The notes: generated from the letters alone by a model not told the origin. A stretch of 64,000 nt of DNA from Tritrichomonas musculus (GCA_039105265.1 JAPFFF010000012.1:1860001-1924000), one strand, 5' to 3'; shown: positions 30,601-39,390, counted from the first letter of the stretch. Made by a program: numbers and translations.

Positions 30601-32298
30601 CATGATATTCCATGCAAACAATGGACCAAAGGCTTCTTGATTATTTCTAATCCTATTTGGTATATAAATCGATTCATTCTCTGTATAGTGATCATAATAT
30701 GAATACCATTGCCACTCTTGATATCTGTCGCTCCATCGTAAATAACCATTTTCATCATTCTCATATATCTTCAGAAGATTATACGCAATGTATTCACTAT
30801 CCATTTCATATCTCCATGTTGGTGAAATATTATCATGAACATTATCAATCATCACCCATTCTCCATGCACTAAATCCCAAATATAATTTATTGGAACACT
30901 AGCTTGTCTGTTTTCTCTCCATCCTTCAGGTCTATCAAACTCATCTATTATTTCTTCCCATTCTTTCCATAACACATTCCATACGTAATTATCATCATGA
31001 TGTTTTCCACGGTCCGAACTTCTATCTTGTACATCAACTTTTTGTTTCTCTTTATCTTGTTCAAGGACCTGTTTTGCTATTTCTGGTATTGCATCTCGAT
31101 ATAAAATCGTTTGAGTAAATACATCTTGAGTAGACTCAACTGCTCTGTCTACGAAGAGACGATTTTGATTGTTTTGTAAATCTCGGATATGATTTTCTAA
31201 GTGATCTCTCATCTGTAGTATGCGATTTATATCTTCTCCTCCAGCGCCTTGATTACATTTACAGGATTTAATTTTGAGGACATAATCATGTAAATCATTA
31301 TGAGCTTGCGTTAAATTGTTTAAGCTTGAGTACACATTATTTAAGTATTCTCCAAGTGTGATAGTTTCAGATGTACCGTCATCTTCAACAATAGTTATTC
31401 GTAAACTATCAGCATCTTTTCTGGTTTTAATATAGTTGACTCCTTTCTTTATCATTACTTCAACCAAGTATTGTGCTAGGAAAGCACCCATAAATAGTTT
31501 AATATTTGCATAATTATCTTTTTGGTTTTGCATGTATATATCAATAAACTCACCCGGGTTGCTTACCTCTATCAATTGATCTGCCTTAACTTCAACATTA
31601 CTATTTTTATATCTGTATCCTATTGTCTTGAGCGTATTGTCCTGAAGATTATAATGATATTGTTTTGTCCCATTTATAAACTTTATCCAGTTTGTTTTGT
31701 TAAATGTATCATATAATATTCTTGTGGTATTTTGATTATTCTTTTCATTCTTAATGATATTCTTCAATATACTAGCTAGATTATGAAACGGAAGGTGTTG
31801 GAATTCATCTGTTGGAGTTTGAACATACTTTATAACATCACATTGCCCTTTATCTTCATCTAATACTACTTGCTCATAACCATCTGCTGCACACATCAAT
31901 TCATTATACATTTCATGAATGGCCTCACAAGTTTTTGATTCCCCTTCGATAATGTCATTAAATGTATTAACACAAAATTCTTCTTTGATCAGCTCTCTGT
32001 TGGATTCCTCTAATATACTTTTCTTCATTGGGGCTCGATATTCAAGTATTTGTGTAGATTTTTCAGTTATTGGAATGTCACCGAATCCTTCAAGACTGCC
32101 TCCATTTTCTATGTAACCGTTAACTACTCGGGCGTCTACTTCACTCTTATTATACAGACAATTGAACTTTGGATATACATTAGGTTTATCTTCTTGAATG
32201 ATATTTATTTTTTCATCTTCTCCTACACCTATTTCGAAACCATTTGCTTTAAGTTTTGTTGCCACCTTGCTCTTTGCTGAATATAGTGTCAAAGACAT
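27658..32298 (-). CDS. Giant fibre-like protein 1, 1,546 aa (Polinton C)
   Basis: It begins MSLTLYSAKSKVATKLKANG. Residues of about 420-700 carry about six Trp-rich units with cores such as NYVWNVLWKEWEEI, NYIWDLVHGEWVMI and NFIWDVEHEEWVIM, joined by GWR.N segments. After these comes the beta-rich core shared with fibre 2 (IFKVILRKTIIKNAEGD, YTDYNITSSKIITADNIT), a hydrophobic Gly/Val-rich stretch (ISLLFSLVGFIVGVGGVIV, about 1280-1300) and a C-terminal coil (IIESLANRIAALEKKC). It is a tandem paralogue of fibre 2 and transcribed before it. The Trp units look like small carbohydrate- or self-binding repeats, but I cannot name the family. Confidence 0.7.
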   Translation of the reverse strand: MSLTLYSAKSKVATKLKANGFEIGVGEDEKINIIQEDKPNVYPKFNCLYNKSEVDARVVNGYIENGGSLEGFGDIPITEKSTQILEYRAPMKKSILEESNRELIKEEFCVNTFNDIIEGESKTCEAIHEMYNELMCAADGYEQVVLDEDKGQCDVIKYVQTPTDEFQHLPFHNLASILKNIIKNEKNNQNTTRILYDTFNKTNWIKFINGTKQYHYNLQDNTLKTIGYRYKNSNVEVKADQLIEVSNPGEFIDIYMQNQKDNYANIKLFMGAFLAQYLVEVMIKKGVNYIKTRKDADSLRITIVEDDGTSETITLGEYLNNVYSSLNNLTQAHNDLHDYVLKIKSCKCNQGAGGEDINRILQMRDHLENHIRDLQNNQNRLFVDRAVESTQDVFTQTILYRDAIPEIAKQVLEQDKEKQKVDVQDRSSDRGKHHDDNYVWNVLWKEWEEIIDEFDRPEGWRENRQASVPINYIWDLVHGEWVMIDNVHDNISPTWRYEMDSEYIAYNLLKIYENDENGYLRWSDRYQEWQWYSYYDHYTENESIYIPNRIRNNQEAFGPLFAWNIMDTQWQEHGQDFLDNWRTDSILNPPDNFIWDVEHEEWVIMTQHFDGVDGWRTIHSREMIDIVEIRNSLLHLFGKIEWNEERKQWIWKPILENENNPASPLALFSNDKSTGTSIALPDFVNNALSFEKVLECYGVDICDDIPTLDETKPVLGKYIIKGDLEVNGKILCDSVPSGGIVTTDFSHEPGYPVYTLTNDKLSIDTFQLFDRDFKMLVIGNTDDIQKKISNTTERTNIFKVILRKTIIKNAEGDIINEFYIYVHDGKIYNPILMHNTEHDETRLSYFHEATNKIFIAYEERVNLDPYNLYIKGELSIMYLLPQDSLVAVEPTIKCDIIDAKNVMKLHESDIIYLYRPSNISDETLDGHDYYKMVYKIPNTYTIPDGLNFTFKDYSFSNDWSLIWNATNGQWEGYNCSGHVKEKVINKLNKRCPKNKLNSVGCYVMIKKDDHNTDIIPANEHGLMYSLANLDRTETYISYKDGSLKNGKDVEVSFEIHSCENEFKYDGYDTLKVYLKWNKYLDNAIYLHSISRFYWDLYIPNSNIATRLTFKLDPDYKIRHYIAYDYTYIDIIGEKDTIEKLNINWRKDKINTETRDIELYLRKAMTESIEEIKWNGNTNPFDYIIQSQFYEITPRPDAATTLYTDYNITSSKIITADNITTMRSDVNVLTNNFDVLSYDFNILRIDVNKLQIEMLAQQMITKHLSSQVHALIVGQEISLLFSLVGFIVGVGGVIVDNMGINFGTRAIYNGNDVSHYASLDDFTVDYGSVAEDAIRLESGGSIQRVVPSISNANLRLNEYWLQWRDLLFDLDMADGNIAMSDYIFQQIVDLEEIIHAEFPLAEMPDWLKVLMRAKDLPTSRVARSTTTEPDLITNVIEWCEKDYQRLDDPTKFKDNWINPDKAVLSLSATIDICNRMRDSMKLPIGILAHEIKSIKEKLSNKNPLEDIDMTAYVTKAEVKEMLQQKDAIIESLANRIAALEKKCANIE

Positions 32299-32317
32299 TT
32301 TTCTTTGAAAATAAATT

Positions 32318-33052
32318 ATGTTGTATTCGGTTCAGAGCCAACCAGGTAATTACAATACTGTAAGACTTAATATTGATATACCATGGAAATGCCCATACGT
32401 GAAGTATTATGTTTCATCTATTAACACCAAGGCAAACATATTAATGACAACGGATGATGATTATTTAATATTTGAGTCATCACTCGGAGAAGTAAAAATA
32501 GAATTTGATGAAATGTATGCTTACTCCTTTAACTACTTAGTCAAATGCCTAAATGCAAATCAGACTGTAATCGAGTTCAAGAATATCAATAATAGAACCA
32601 TTTCACTAAAACCAGTCCAAAATGTAACTTTCAAGGAAGGTAGTCATAGAGCGAAATTGATTACTGGTTTGTTCAATACTAAACCAGGGCATATATTTCC
32701 AAATGGAGTTGAGTGCGAGGTACCTGATCTACCTATACTTGATTTTGCCAATAAGTTGTATTTAGTTTCATTACAGGGGGTAGCAACTCATTCATCAATT
32801 GGAGACCAAGAATATACCCCAAGCATCCTTGCAAACATTGACACATTGATAATGGATCAAGAGGCAATGATAGTTAACTATGACATGACTAAGCCAATAA
32901 AAATAAAAGTTAATACGGATTCATTAAAATATTTGGAAATGAGATTAGTCGATTTCATGTTTCAACCAGTAATATTAAAATCTCCTCTCTTCATTACCTT
33001 AAAAATAAAACCAAGCCAAGAGGCTGATATATATGACATCCTTACTAAATGA
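32318..33052 (+). CDS. Beta-rich structural protein, 244 aa (Polinton C)
   Basis: A homologue of the 245-aa protein of B over the full length: IPWKCPYVKYYVSSINTKAN, SHRAKLITGLFNT, LYLVSLQGVATHSSIGDQEY, TDSLKYLEMRLVDF and an end KIKPSQEADIYDILTK. The pattern resembles a beta-rich protein shared by animal Polintons, probably a minor capsid or fibre-base component (tentative). It is divergent from fibre gene 1 by 19 bp, and its 3' end overlaps that of the GIY-YIG gene by 8 bp. Linkage to the fibre gene is kept in both B and C, which supports a joint role. Confidence 0.6.
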   Translation: MLYSVQSQPGNYNTVRLNIDIPWKCPYVKYYVSSINTKANILMTTDDDYLIFESSLGEVKIEFDEMYAYSFNYLVKCLNANQTVIEFKNINNRTISLKPVQNVTFKEGSHRAKLITGLFNTKPGHIFPNGVECEVPDLPILDFANKLYLVSLQGVATHSSIGDQEYTPSILANIDTLIMDQEAMIVNYDMTKPIKIKVNTDSLKYLEMRLVDFMFQPVILKSPLFITLKIKPSQEADIYDILTK

Positions 33053-33368
33053 TAGCTCTGGGACAATGATATTGGATATAAGTCCTAATAATATATATCA
33101 TTTCATTCACATTCCCAACAAAGTACTCATTTCCTATAAATGCTGTTCCATCTCTTGTTGTTGCTCTCTTATAATTTTCTTCAAATATTGTTATTAATTC
33201 TTTTTCCACTTTTACTGAATCACTTACTGCTTCAATTATATATACTTCGCTGTCTTTTGGATATTGTCCCATTCTTGTTGCAATCTTATTTGTTCTACCA
33301 ATTTTGTATACTGGTTGATTAGAATAAGAAAATTCCCTTTCACGAATCAAATATATGTATTCTACCAT
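33045..33368 (-). CDS. Small GIY-YIG-type (T5orf172/MUG113-like) nuclease domain protein, 107 aa
   Basis: The whole protein is one domain. YIYLIRERE at the start takes the GIY place, VYKIGRTNKIATRMGQYPKD carries the VYKIGRT signature with its arginine, VEKELITIFEENY follows, and GNEYF near residue 85 supplies the glutamate. This layout is typical of the T5orf172 group of GIY-YIG-like domains found in phages and large DNA viruses. A role in DNA cleavage or element competition is inferred. It is convergent with the 244-aa gene and absent from the visible parts of A and B. Confidence 0.65.
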   Translation of the reverse strand: MVEYIYLIREREFSYSNQPVYKIGRTNKIATRMGQYPKDSEVYIIEAVSDSVKVEKELITIFEENYKRATTRDGTAFIGNEYFVGNVNEMIYIIRTYIQYHCPRAII

Positions 33369-33423
33369 TTTAGGGTTAATAAATATTTAGCGTGATATTT
33401 TTTTATTTCTTATTTACACTTAA

Positions 33424-36400
33424 ATGACATACCTCTTTGATATATCAGTTGACCTCTATTCGACTGCAAGAACGGAAGCAAGAAAAGAGTATAAGCAAAG
33501 GGTGAAAGACGTAAGAGACAAACGAAAGTTCAAGAAATATTTGAAAGAATTCATGACCAAGGCTAAGAAAGAAATATCATTTGACATAGATATAGGTGAT
33601 GATGAAGATAAGAGACTTGCTTTCACTGAAACATTAAGACAATTACACAAAGAGAATAAGAAGAATATAGTAGTAAAAAGCGAATCATTAGGTGGTGAGG
33701 AATACAAATGGTTTACACTTTCCAAGGCACGAAGATTAGATTCAACAATAGGACATATATCAGGGACAATAGACTTGAATGATGACTGTTCAGACAATAA
33801 TCCTTGGGTTGGCAATGTATTCATCCCTGCAAAATACCAGTTGCTCTTCATTAAAAATAGAAAGAGAGGCAAGCAAACATCATTCACTATTAATAAAGAA
33901 GATAATAAAGGTAAGTTGTATGAAGAAGAAGTTGAAGTCGACGAAGATTATCGCGATAATCCAGAAGGTGGATTCTTCCCTTATATTAATCTTTCTGATT
34001 TAGACTTATCACAGTACCAAATATTCAAGACAGTTGATAAGAAGAACTATAAAGACAATTGTTTGGTATATGCTTGCATTCAGTCTGGAGTATTCACTGA
34101 TGAGGAAATTAATTATTTACGCTTTATGGTCAAGACTAGGTTAATCCCCAATAACTTGATATACGATATAGCCAAGCAGTTTAAATGCCATTTTGTTGTA
34201 AGAAGGATTAATGAGGGAAAAGATGTAGTAAACCAACAAGAAATAAAAATAGATACAAGAAAGAGACCATGGGCCAAAGAGTTTGACCGAATTGTTGACT
34301 TATTACTGTACAAGAACCATTACATGATATATAAACCCCTAAATGGTGTTAAACCTATGGCAATATTTCGCAAGCTATTTAAAGAAGGAAAGTTCAGAGA
34401 GATAAAGAACTGTGAAATGAATATCTTAGCAACGAATGAATACAACTCTCACTTAGCGGATTATACAGACCTTGAATATGATCCTGAATTGTGCTGTAAA
34501 CTAATAGATTCATCAGAGACGAAAAAGGAGAGAGAGTGGAGTAGGATTTATTATTCTGATTTTGAAACTAATACCACTGTATCACCCCATATGCCTTATC
34601 TAAATATTACTGTGTACAGGACCAAAGAGTTAATTCATAAAATGATATTTGATGGAACCAATATCGCTGACAGATTACTAAAGTCATTGGAGAACAATTC
34701 TCTCATTTACTTCCATAACCTTAAATATGATGCTTGTTTCTTTATAAATACTCCTGGATGGGATGTACAAATAACAGAGAGAAGTGGAACGATTCTGCAA
34801 ATAGTCATGACAAAGTATAAACCTAACAAGAGATTAACTTTCCGCAATAGCTACTCTATCATCCCTGCTGCATTAGCTTCATTTGGCAAGATGTTTCAGT
34901 TACCAGTTCATAAAGAGGTAATGGCCTATAAAATATATACTGAAAGGAACATAAATAGGAAAACTGTCTCTGCGCTTGAATTTCAACTACAGTATTACTT
35001 AGAGAACCAAGACAAGAAACCATTGACACAGATAAAACAAGACTGGAAGCAATTAATAGATAATGCAAAAGCTTGTGGTGCATATGTTGGAGGAGCTATT
35101 GATATTATGAAGTATGCCATCTATTATTGCAAACTGGATTGCATAGTATTGATGAAGGGAGTAGAGAAATTTAATAGAGATCTGGTAGAAGTATTTAAGC
35201 AGACGAAGACAAAGATGCTTGATGTCCATAACTTTATATCCATTAGCTCTATTGGCTACTATTATGCATATAAATTTGGTTGCTTTGATGGGTGTTATCA
35301 ACTTAGTGGTAAACCACAAAACTTCATTCAGAGATGTGTTAGTGGAGGTAGAACAATGACAGCTAATAATGAAAAGCAATATATAGAGGAAAGGATACAA
35401 GATTTTGATGCAGTCAGTTTATATCCTAGTGCAATGAGTATTATGTCTGGTGTACCTAAAGGAGTGCCAGAAGTAATTCGCCTGGAGGCCTCAGGTACTA
35501 ATCGTGCGGGCCCATCGGATATGTTTACAAAGGAATTATTAGATTTTGATCAGTTCTTCATTGAAATCAATATCAAGAAGATCAAGTGCAAAGCTGACAA
35601 ACCATATAAATTTGGACAAATATTTAGTAGGAATGATCAAGGGTCAAAAATATTTAACAACAATCCTATCAACAATTATTACATAGACAAGAGAGCTTTT
35701 ATGGACTTGATGGAGTTTTATGATTTCGATTATGAGTTTATTAGAGGATATTACTTTGACAAAGGATTCAACAACAAGATTAATGTATTTATAGAGAAAT
35801 TGTTCAATCTAAGAAGGAGATACCAAGATGCTAACAATCCATTGCAACAAACCATCAAACTACTTCTTAATTCCATTTACGGAAAATCTATCCTAAAGGC
35901 AACAACAACTGAAACTAAATGCATACCAAAAGATAAAGCCATTAAATATATATGGAAGAACTATAATTACATAACAGAGGTGATAGAGAACAAGTCAATT
36001 GATAATGTATATGTTAAGAAGGTTAAACCAATAAACAGTCATTTTAATTTACCTCATTTTGGTGCTAGTGTCTTGTCATGGAGCAAACATTTAATGAATA
36101 GGGTAATGAGTACAGCTGAGCAAAATGGAATAGACATCTACTATACTGATACAGATAGCGTACACGTTAGAGAAATAGATGTACCAAGGATAGCTGAGGT
36201 GTTCAAGAAAAAATATGGGAAAGAGTTGATTGGTAAGAAGATGACACAGTTTCATTGTGACTTTGATTCATTTAATGGTGCTGTCGGTAGTGTTCATTCA
36301 AGGAAATTAATAGCATTAGGAAAGAAAAGTTACTTAGATATTCTAGTTGATGAAAAAGGTAATGAAGGCTATCACATTAGATTAAAAGGCTTGCCCAGAC

Positions 36401-36576
36401 AATGCATATTAAACAAGTGTAAACGAATGGGTATTACAGTAGAGGAGTTATATGAAAGGATGTATCACGGGGAGGAAATAACATTTAATTTATTAGATGG
36501 TGCTAACTGTTTTAGGAAATCATCTTCTTACCAACAAATTAATATTCCGGTTTTCACAAGAAAGATCAAATTCTAA
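33424..36576 (+). CDS. PolB: Protein-primed family B DNA polymerase, 1,050 aa (Polinton C)
   Basis: The 3'-5' exonuclease region has YYSDFETNTT at about residues 375-383, YFHNLKYDACFF at about 428-440 and YCKLDCIVLMKG at about 567-578. The polymerase palm has DFDAVSLYPSAM at about 659-671, KLLLNSIYGKS at about 812-823 and YTDTDSVH at about 905-912. An N-terminal region of about 370 residues (DIDIGDDEDKRLAFTETLRQ) has no named domain and may include the priming function. This is the replicase of the element. Its length is typical for Polinton polymerases. The gene ends 13 bp before the left inverted repeat of the primase-helicase cassette. Confidence 0.95.
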   Translation: MTYLFDISVDLYSTARTEARKEYKQRVKDVRDKRKFKKYLKEFMTKAKKEISFDIDIGDDEDKRLAFTETLRQLHKENKKNIVVKSESLGGEEYKWFTLSKARRLDSTIGHISGTIDLNDDCSDNNPWVGNVFIPAKYQLLFIKNRKRGKQTSFTINKEDNKGKLYEEEVEVDEDYRDNPEGGFFPYINLSDLDLSQYQIFKTVDKKNYKDNCLVYACIQSGVFTDEEINYLRFMVKTRLIPNNLIYDIAKQFKCHFVVRRINEGKDVVNQQEIKIDTRKRPWAKEFDRIVDLLLYKNHYMIYKPLNGVKPMAIFRKLFKEGKFREIKNCEMNILATNEYNSHLADYTDLEYDPELCCKLIDSSETKKEREWSRIYYSDFETNTTVSPHMPYLNITVYRTKELIHKMIFDGTNIADRLLKSLENNSLIYFHNLKYDACFFINTPGWDVQITERSGTILQIVMTKYKPNKRLTFRNSYSIIPAALASFGKMFQLPVHKEVMAYKIYTERNINRKTVSALEFQLQYYLENQDKKPLTQIKQDWKQLIDNAKACGAYVGGAIDIMKYAIYYCKLDCIVLMKGVEKFNRDLVEVFKQTKTKMLDVHNFISISSIGYYYAYKFGCFDGCYQLSGKPQNFIQRCVSGGRTMTANNEKQYIEERIQDFDAVSLYPSAMSIMSGVPKGVPEVIRLEASGTNRAGPSDMFTKELLDFDQFFIEINIKKIKCKADKPYKFGQIFSRNDQGSKIFNNNPINNYYIDKRAFMDLMEFYDFDYEFIRGYYFDKGFNNKINVFIEKLFNLRRRYQDANNPLQQTIKLLLNSIYGKSILKATTTETKCIPKDKAIKYIWKNYNYITEVIENKSIDNVYVKKVKPINSHFNLPHFGASVLSWSKHLMNRVMSTAEQNGIDIYYTDTDSVHVREIDVPRIAEVFKKKYGKELIGKKMTQFHCDFDSFNGAVGSVHSRKLIALGKKSYLDILVDEKGNEGYHIRLKGLPRQCILNKCKRMGITVEELYERMYHGEEITFNLLDGANCFRKSSSYQQINIPVFTRKIKF

Positions 36577-36589
36577 AAAAGCTTTGTTA

Positions 36590-36681
36590 TATTTTTGGTT
36601 TCGCTAATGTCACTGTGTCATTGGATGTCACTGGATAAATCGTTTCCTAAAAAATGGAGCGGACAGATGACAGATGACAGA
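36590..36681. repeat. Left inverted repeat of the primase-helicase cassette, 92 bp
   Basis: It is the inverted copy of 38997-39088, equal in length, with about six mismatches and no gap. It begins TATTTTTGGTTTCGCTAATG and ends with three GACAGAT-type repeats. It starts 13 bp after the polymerase stop. Confidence 0.85.
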
Positions 36682-36733
36682 TTTCATTTTATTTTTTTAA
36701 TTAATTTTTTTCCATTAATACACATAAACAAAT

Positions 36734-38965
36734 ATGACAGAAACAAACTTGACAGTCTCTTGGGAATTAAATGAACTCATGTTAAGACAAAGGATAGAGA
36801 ACAACACAGTAAATCTCTACAATTATCTAAAGCATGACGGCGGAAGTGGTACAGCAGTTACAGGTAAAGCTCTTCTTAATAATAAGTGTTTGAATCTCTC
36901 CATAGTAGACTTAGATATCAACAAAGAGCTAAAACAAGAAGAGAAAGAAGTAATACGTAAGACATTGATGAGTAAATTAAGTGACGAAGATATAGTTGTA
37001 CAGACAGCAAGTGGTGGATTGCATATTTATTGTAATACAGAAGAGTATTATGTTGAATCGAACCGAATGGTAAAATGTTATACTAGTCCTGAGTATGATG
37101 TAGATATATTTTCCTCGGTAGATGTTAACAGTAGATCACTTGTAGTATTGCCAGGAAGTAAAGTCAGAAAGAACGCTAAAACGCCTATTACAACGTATAA
37201 GTTTTTACAAGGTTCATTAGATTCAAAAATAAGAAGGTCACTTTCAGATATCTTACATGACCTAGACATCAGTATAAAGATTAAACAGAGCCCAGAGATA
37301 GAAAAGATAATGTTTGATCATGATGGAGAAACAATATCAGAGCAATACGCATTAAATTTAATTGAAGGACTTACAGGAATAGAAGTACATAATGATGCTG
37401 GTGGAAGAAGAATAGAGGATGAGGTTACTTTATTTACTTTATTTCAAGCGCTAAATGCACTTCCAACAAATCTAATAGATGAAGCTTACTCTCATGTTCA
37501 AAATTACTGTAAACTTACTGATGCTGCAGCTAGCAATTTCGACAGAGCTAGAAGAAGATATGCCAGGTCTTGTACTTCAGCACATGTGTTAGAAAAGATT
37601 CTTCGTTGCTGGAATAATGAATATTACATAAAAGTTATATCTCCTGTGGTTAGTCAAAACGAGATTATCATAAAAGATATAGACTTAAACAACTCGTTTA
37701 CTATAAATGATATTAGACAGAAGGCAGAACAACATAGATATACCACAAACAAAGATCTAGTAGAAGACTTATCAAGAGTATTAAGGTTTATAGATGATGG
37801 TAATGATACTTATGTTCTTAAGACCTATAACTCAATCAGTGAAACGTTCTATTTGAAGTTTGTAACTGATGCTTACATTGTAAAGACGTTAAAGAGAATA
37901 GCGATAGACGAGAAAGTAAATGCTCATACATTGTTGATGAATAATCTTTCTAAATTCACAAGACTTGGTGTAAAATTTAACAGCAAAGACAAGAATACAC
38001 TATCACTCTTCCATGGTTACAAGTATAAGGTGCAAGAAAAGGTAGATATAAACAAGATTAAGATGTTTCTTGATTTAATCCTTGAAGTGATATGCGACCA
38101 TGAGAAACATATCTATGACTATATATTAAACTGGATAGCATTCATCGTACAAAATCCAGGAGTAAAAACAGAAGTGGCTCTTGTACTAAAAGGCTTACAA
38201 GGAATCGGTAAGAATCGATTTACAGATGTTTTAAGTGAGATGTTGAGTGGATATTCAGCTAAAAATATAACAGATATAAGTGAACTTACTGGACAGTTCA
38301 ACAGTATTGTAGAAGGCAAAATACTTATCGTGTTGAATGAACTAAAGAATTGTGGAGAAGACAGATTAGCAAACTTCAATGCCCTTAAGTCTATTATCTC
38401 TGATAACAGCATACGTATAAACGAGAAGTTAGTACCAAGACGTGATGCAGAAAACGTATCCAATTTCATCTTTGTCAGCAATAACAGCTTTCCAGTAAAG
38501 ATAGAAAACGGTGATAGAAGGTATGTTGTTCTCGCTTGTAATGGTAAGCATAAAGGAGATTACAAATATTTCCAACAATTATGTTCATCCTTTGATGAAG
38601 ACTTTTATAACACTCTTCTTACATTCTTCATGGAAAGAGATTTATCTAATTTTCAGGTAAGAGAAATACCTATGACTGATGCAAAACAAGATTTAATTGA
38701 CGCAAGTAAATCTCCTCTCGACATATGGATATGTGAATATTATAATGCGCTTGTAGATGGAATGAATTGTGATGAAGCATTAATGTGCAAACCAGCCGAG
38801 ATGAAGAAAAGGACATTTCAGTTACAGTTGAAAGATAAGTGTGAACGTAAACAAAGAAGGATTGATGGACAGAGAGTTTGGTTTTATATATTAAAGCAAG
38901 AGTGTAAAGACATTTATCAGCAAACTCCTGATGAAAGTATAGTAGAGTTTGAGGAAATGATTTAA
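36734..38965 (+). CDS. Primase-polymerase fused to an SF3 helicase, 743 aa
   Basis: The N-terminal part looks like an archaeo-eukaryotic primase: VDLDIN at residues 58-63 (metal-binding DxD), SGGLHIYCN at about 93-101, and a VDIFSSVDVNSRSLVVLPGS segment at about 123-142 that fits the third motif of bifunctional prim-pols. The C-terminal half is a superfamily 3 helicase, with Walker A GLQGIGKN at about 486-494, the Walker B strand KILIVLNELKN at about 530-540 and motif C FIFVSNNSFP at about 578-587. It would unwind and prime DNA during replication. Most Polintons rely on the protein-primed polymerase alone, so the presence of both systems is notable. A and B show no copy in view. Confidence 0.8.
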   Translation: MTETNLTVSWELNELMLRQRIENNTVNLYNYLKHDGGSGTAVTGKALLNNKCLNLSIVDLDINKELKQEEKEVIRKTLMSKLSDEDIVVQTASGGLHIYCNTEEYYVESNRMVKCYTSPEYDVDIFSSVDVNSRSLVVLPGSKVRKNAKTPITTYKFLQGSLDSKIRRSLSDILHDLDISIKIKQSPEIEKIMFDHDGETISEQYALNLIEGLTGIEVHNDAGGRRIEDEVTLFTLFQALNALPTNLIDEAYSHVQNYCKLTDAAASNFDRARRRYARSCTSAHVLEKILRCWNNEYYIKVISPVVSQNEIIIKDIDLNNSFTINDIRQKAEQHRYTTNKDLVEDLSRVLRFIDDGNDTYVLKTYNSISETFYLKFVTDAYIVKTLKRIAIDEKVNAHTLLMNNLSKFTRLGVKFNSKDKNTLSLFHGYKYKVQEKVDINKIKMFLDLILEVICDHEKHIYDYILNWIAFIVQNPGVKTEVALVLKGLQGIGKNRFTDVLSEMLSGYSAKNITDISELTGQFNSIVEGKILIVLNELKNCGEDRLANFNALKSIISDNSIRINEKLVPRRDAENVSNFIFVSNNSFPVKIENGDRRYVVLACNGKHKGDYKYFQQLCSSFDEDFYNTLLTFFMERDLSNFQVREIPMTDAKQDLIDASKSPLDIWICEYYNALVDGMNCDEALMCKPAEMKKRTFQLQLKDKCERKQRRIDGQRVWFYILKQECKDIYQQTPDESIVEFEEMI

Positions 38966-38996
38966 AAAAAGATTTATTATATTTTTGTCTCTCGTT

Positions 38997-39088
38997 TCTG
39001 TCATCTGTCATCTGTCCGCTCCATTTTTTAGGAACTGATTCATCCGGTGACATCCAGTGACTCAGTGACATTAGCGAAACCAAAAATA
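38997..39088. repeat. Right inverted repeat of the primase-helicase cassette, 92 bp
   Basis: Partner of 36590-36681. It starts 31 bp after the primase-helicase stop with three GTCATCT-type repeats and ends CGAAACCAAAAATA. Confidence 0.85.
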
Positions 39089-39108
39089 AGATGAAGGTTT
39101 TTTTGTTT

Positions 39109-39390
39109 TCATGCTTCTTTCTTCTCAGCAGTAACCATTTGAGCTTCGCGAGTGCTCGCAGCGAATTGAGCAATTTTCTTCAATTCCTCTAACTCTTGCT
39201 TCTTTCTTTGTCTATATTCTTTTTGTTGTTGTCGTCTGGCTTCAAGTCTTTCTTCAGGGGTATTATATTTACTCTTCCTGCCTCTTTTCGGAGTATCTAT
39301 TGACGTCAGATTCTCACTTGACTTCGATTTGGACAATTTCTTTATTACTTCTGTTTTCTTGAATTGGTTTAGATCTATTTTACTCGTCAT
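39109..39390 (-). CDS. Small basic AT-hook/bZIP-like protein, 93 aa (Polinton C)
   Basis: A basic centre TPKRGRKSKYNTPEERLEAR is followed by QQQKEYRQRKKQELEELKK, a pattern of an RGRK AT-hook-like patch plus a basic helix seen in short DNA-binding proteins of large DNA viruses and mobile elements. The ends are Lys/Ser-rich and Ala-rich. A role in binding element DNA or in regulation is inferred. It lies just outside the cassette repeat, on the opposite strand. Confidence 0.55.
   Translation of the reverse strand: MTSKIDLNQFKKTEVIKKLSKSKSSENLTSIDTPKRGRKSKYNTPEERLEARRQQQKEYRQRKKQELEELKKIAQFAASTREAQMVTAEKKEA

Larger units (their letters stand above)
36590..39088. mobile_element. Possible nested cassette: primase-helicase gene between inverted repeats
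   Basis: A 2,499-bp unit that holds exactly one gene between two 92-bp inverted repeats about 93 percent identical. If the unit is taken as starting at TTTTTGG, a TA dinucleotide lies on both sides, which could be a duplication. No transposase is inside, so it would be non-autonomous or moved by recombination. The alternative is that the repeats are a folded regulatory or replication structure native to the Polinton. Confidence 0.4.

Noticed and set aside
38670-39173. 167-codon minus-strand frame across the right cassette repeat
   Set aside because: It overlaps the primase-helicase gene and the repeat; the composition is not gene-like.
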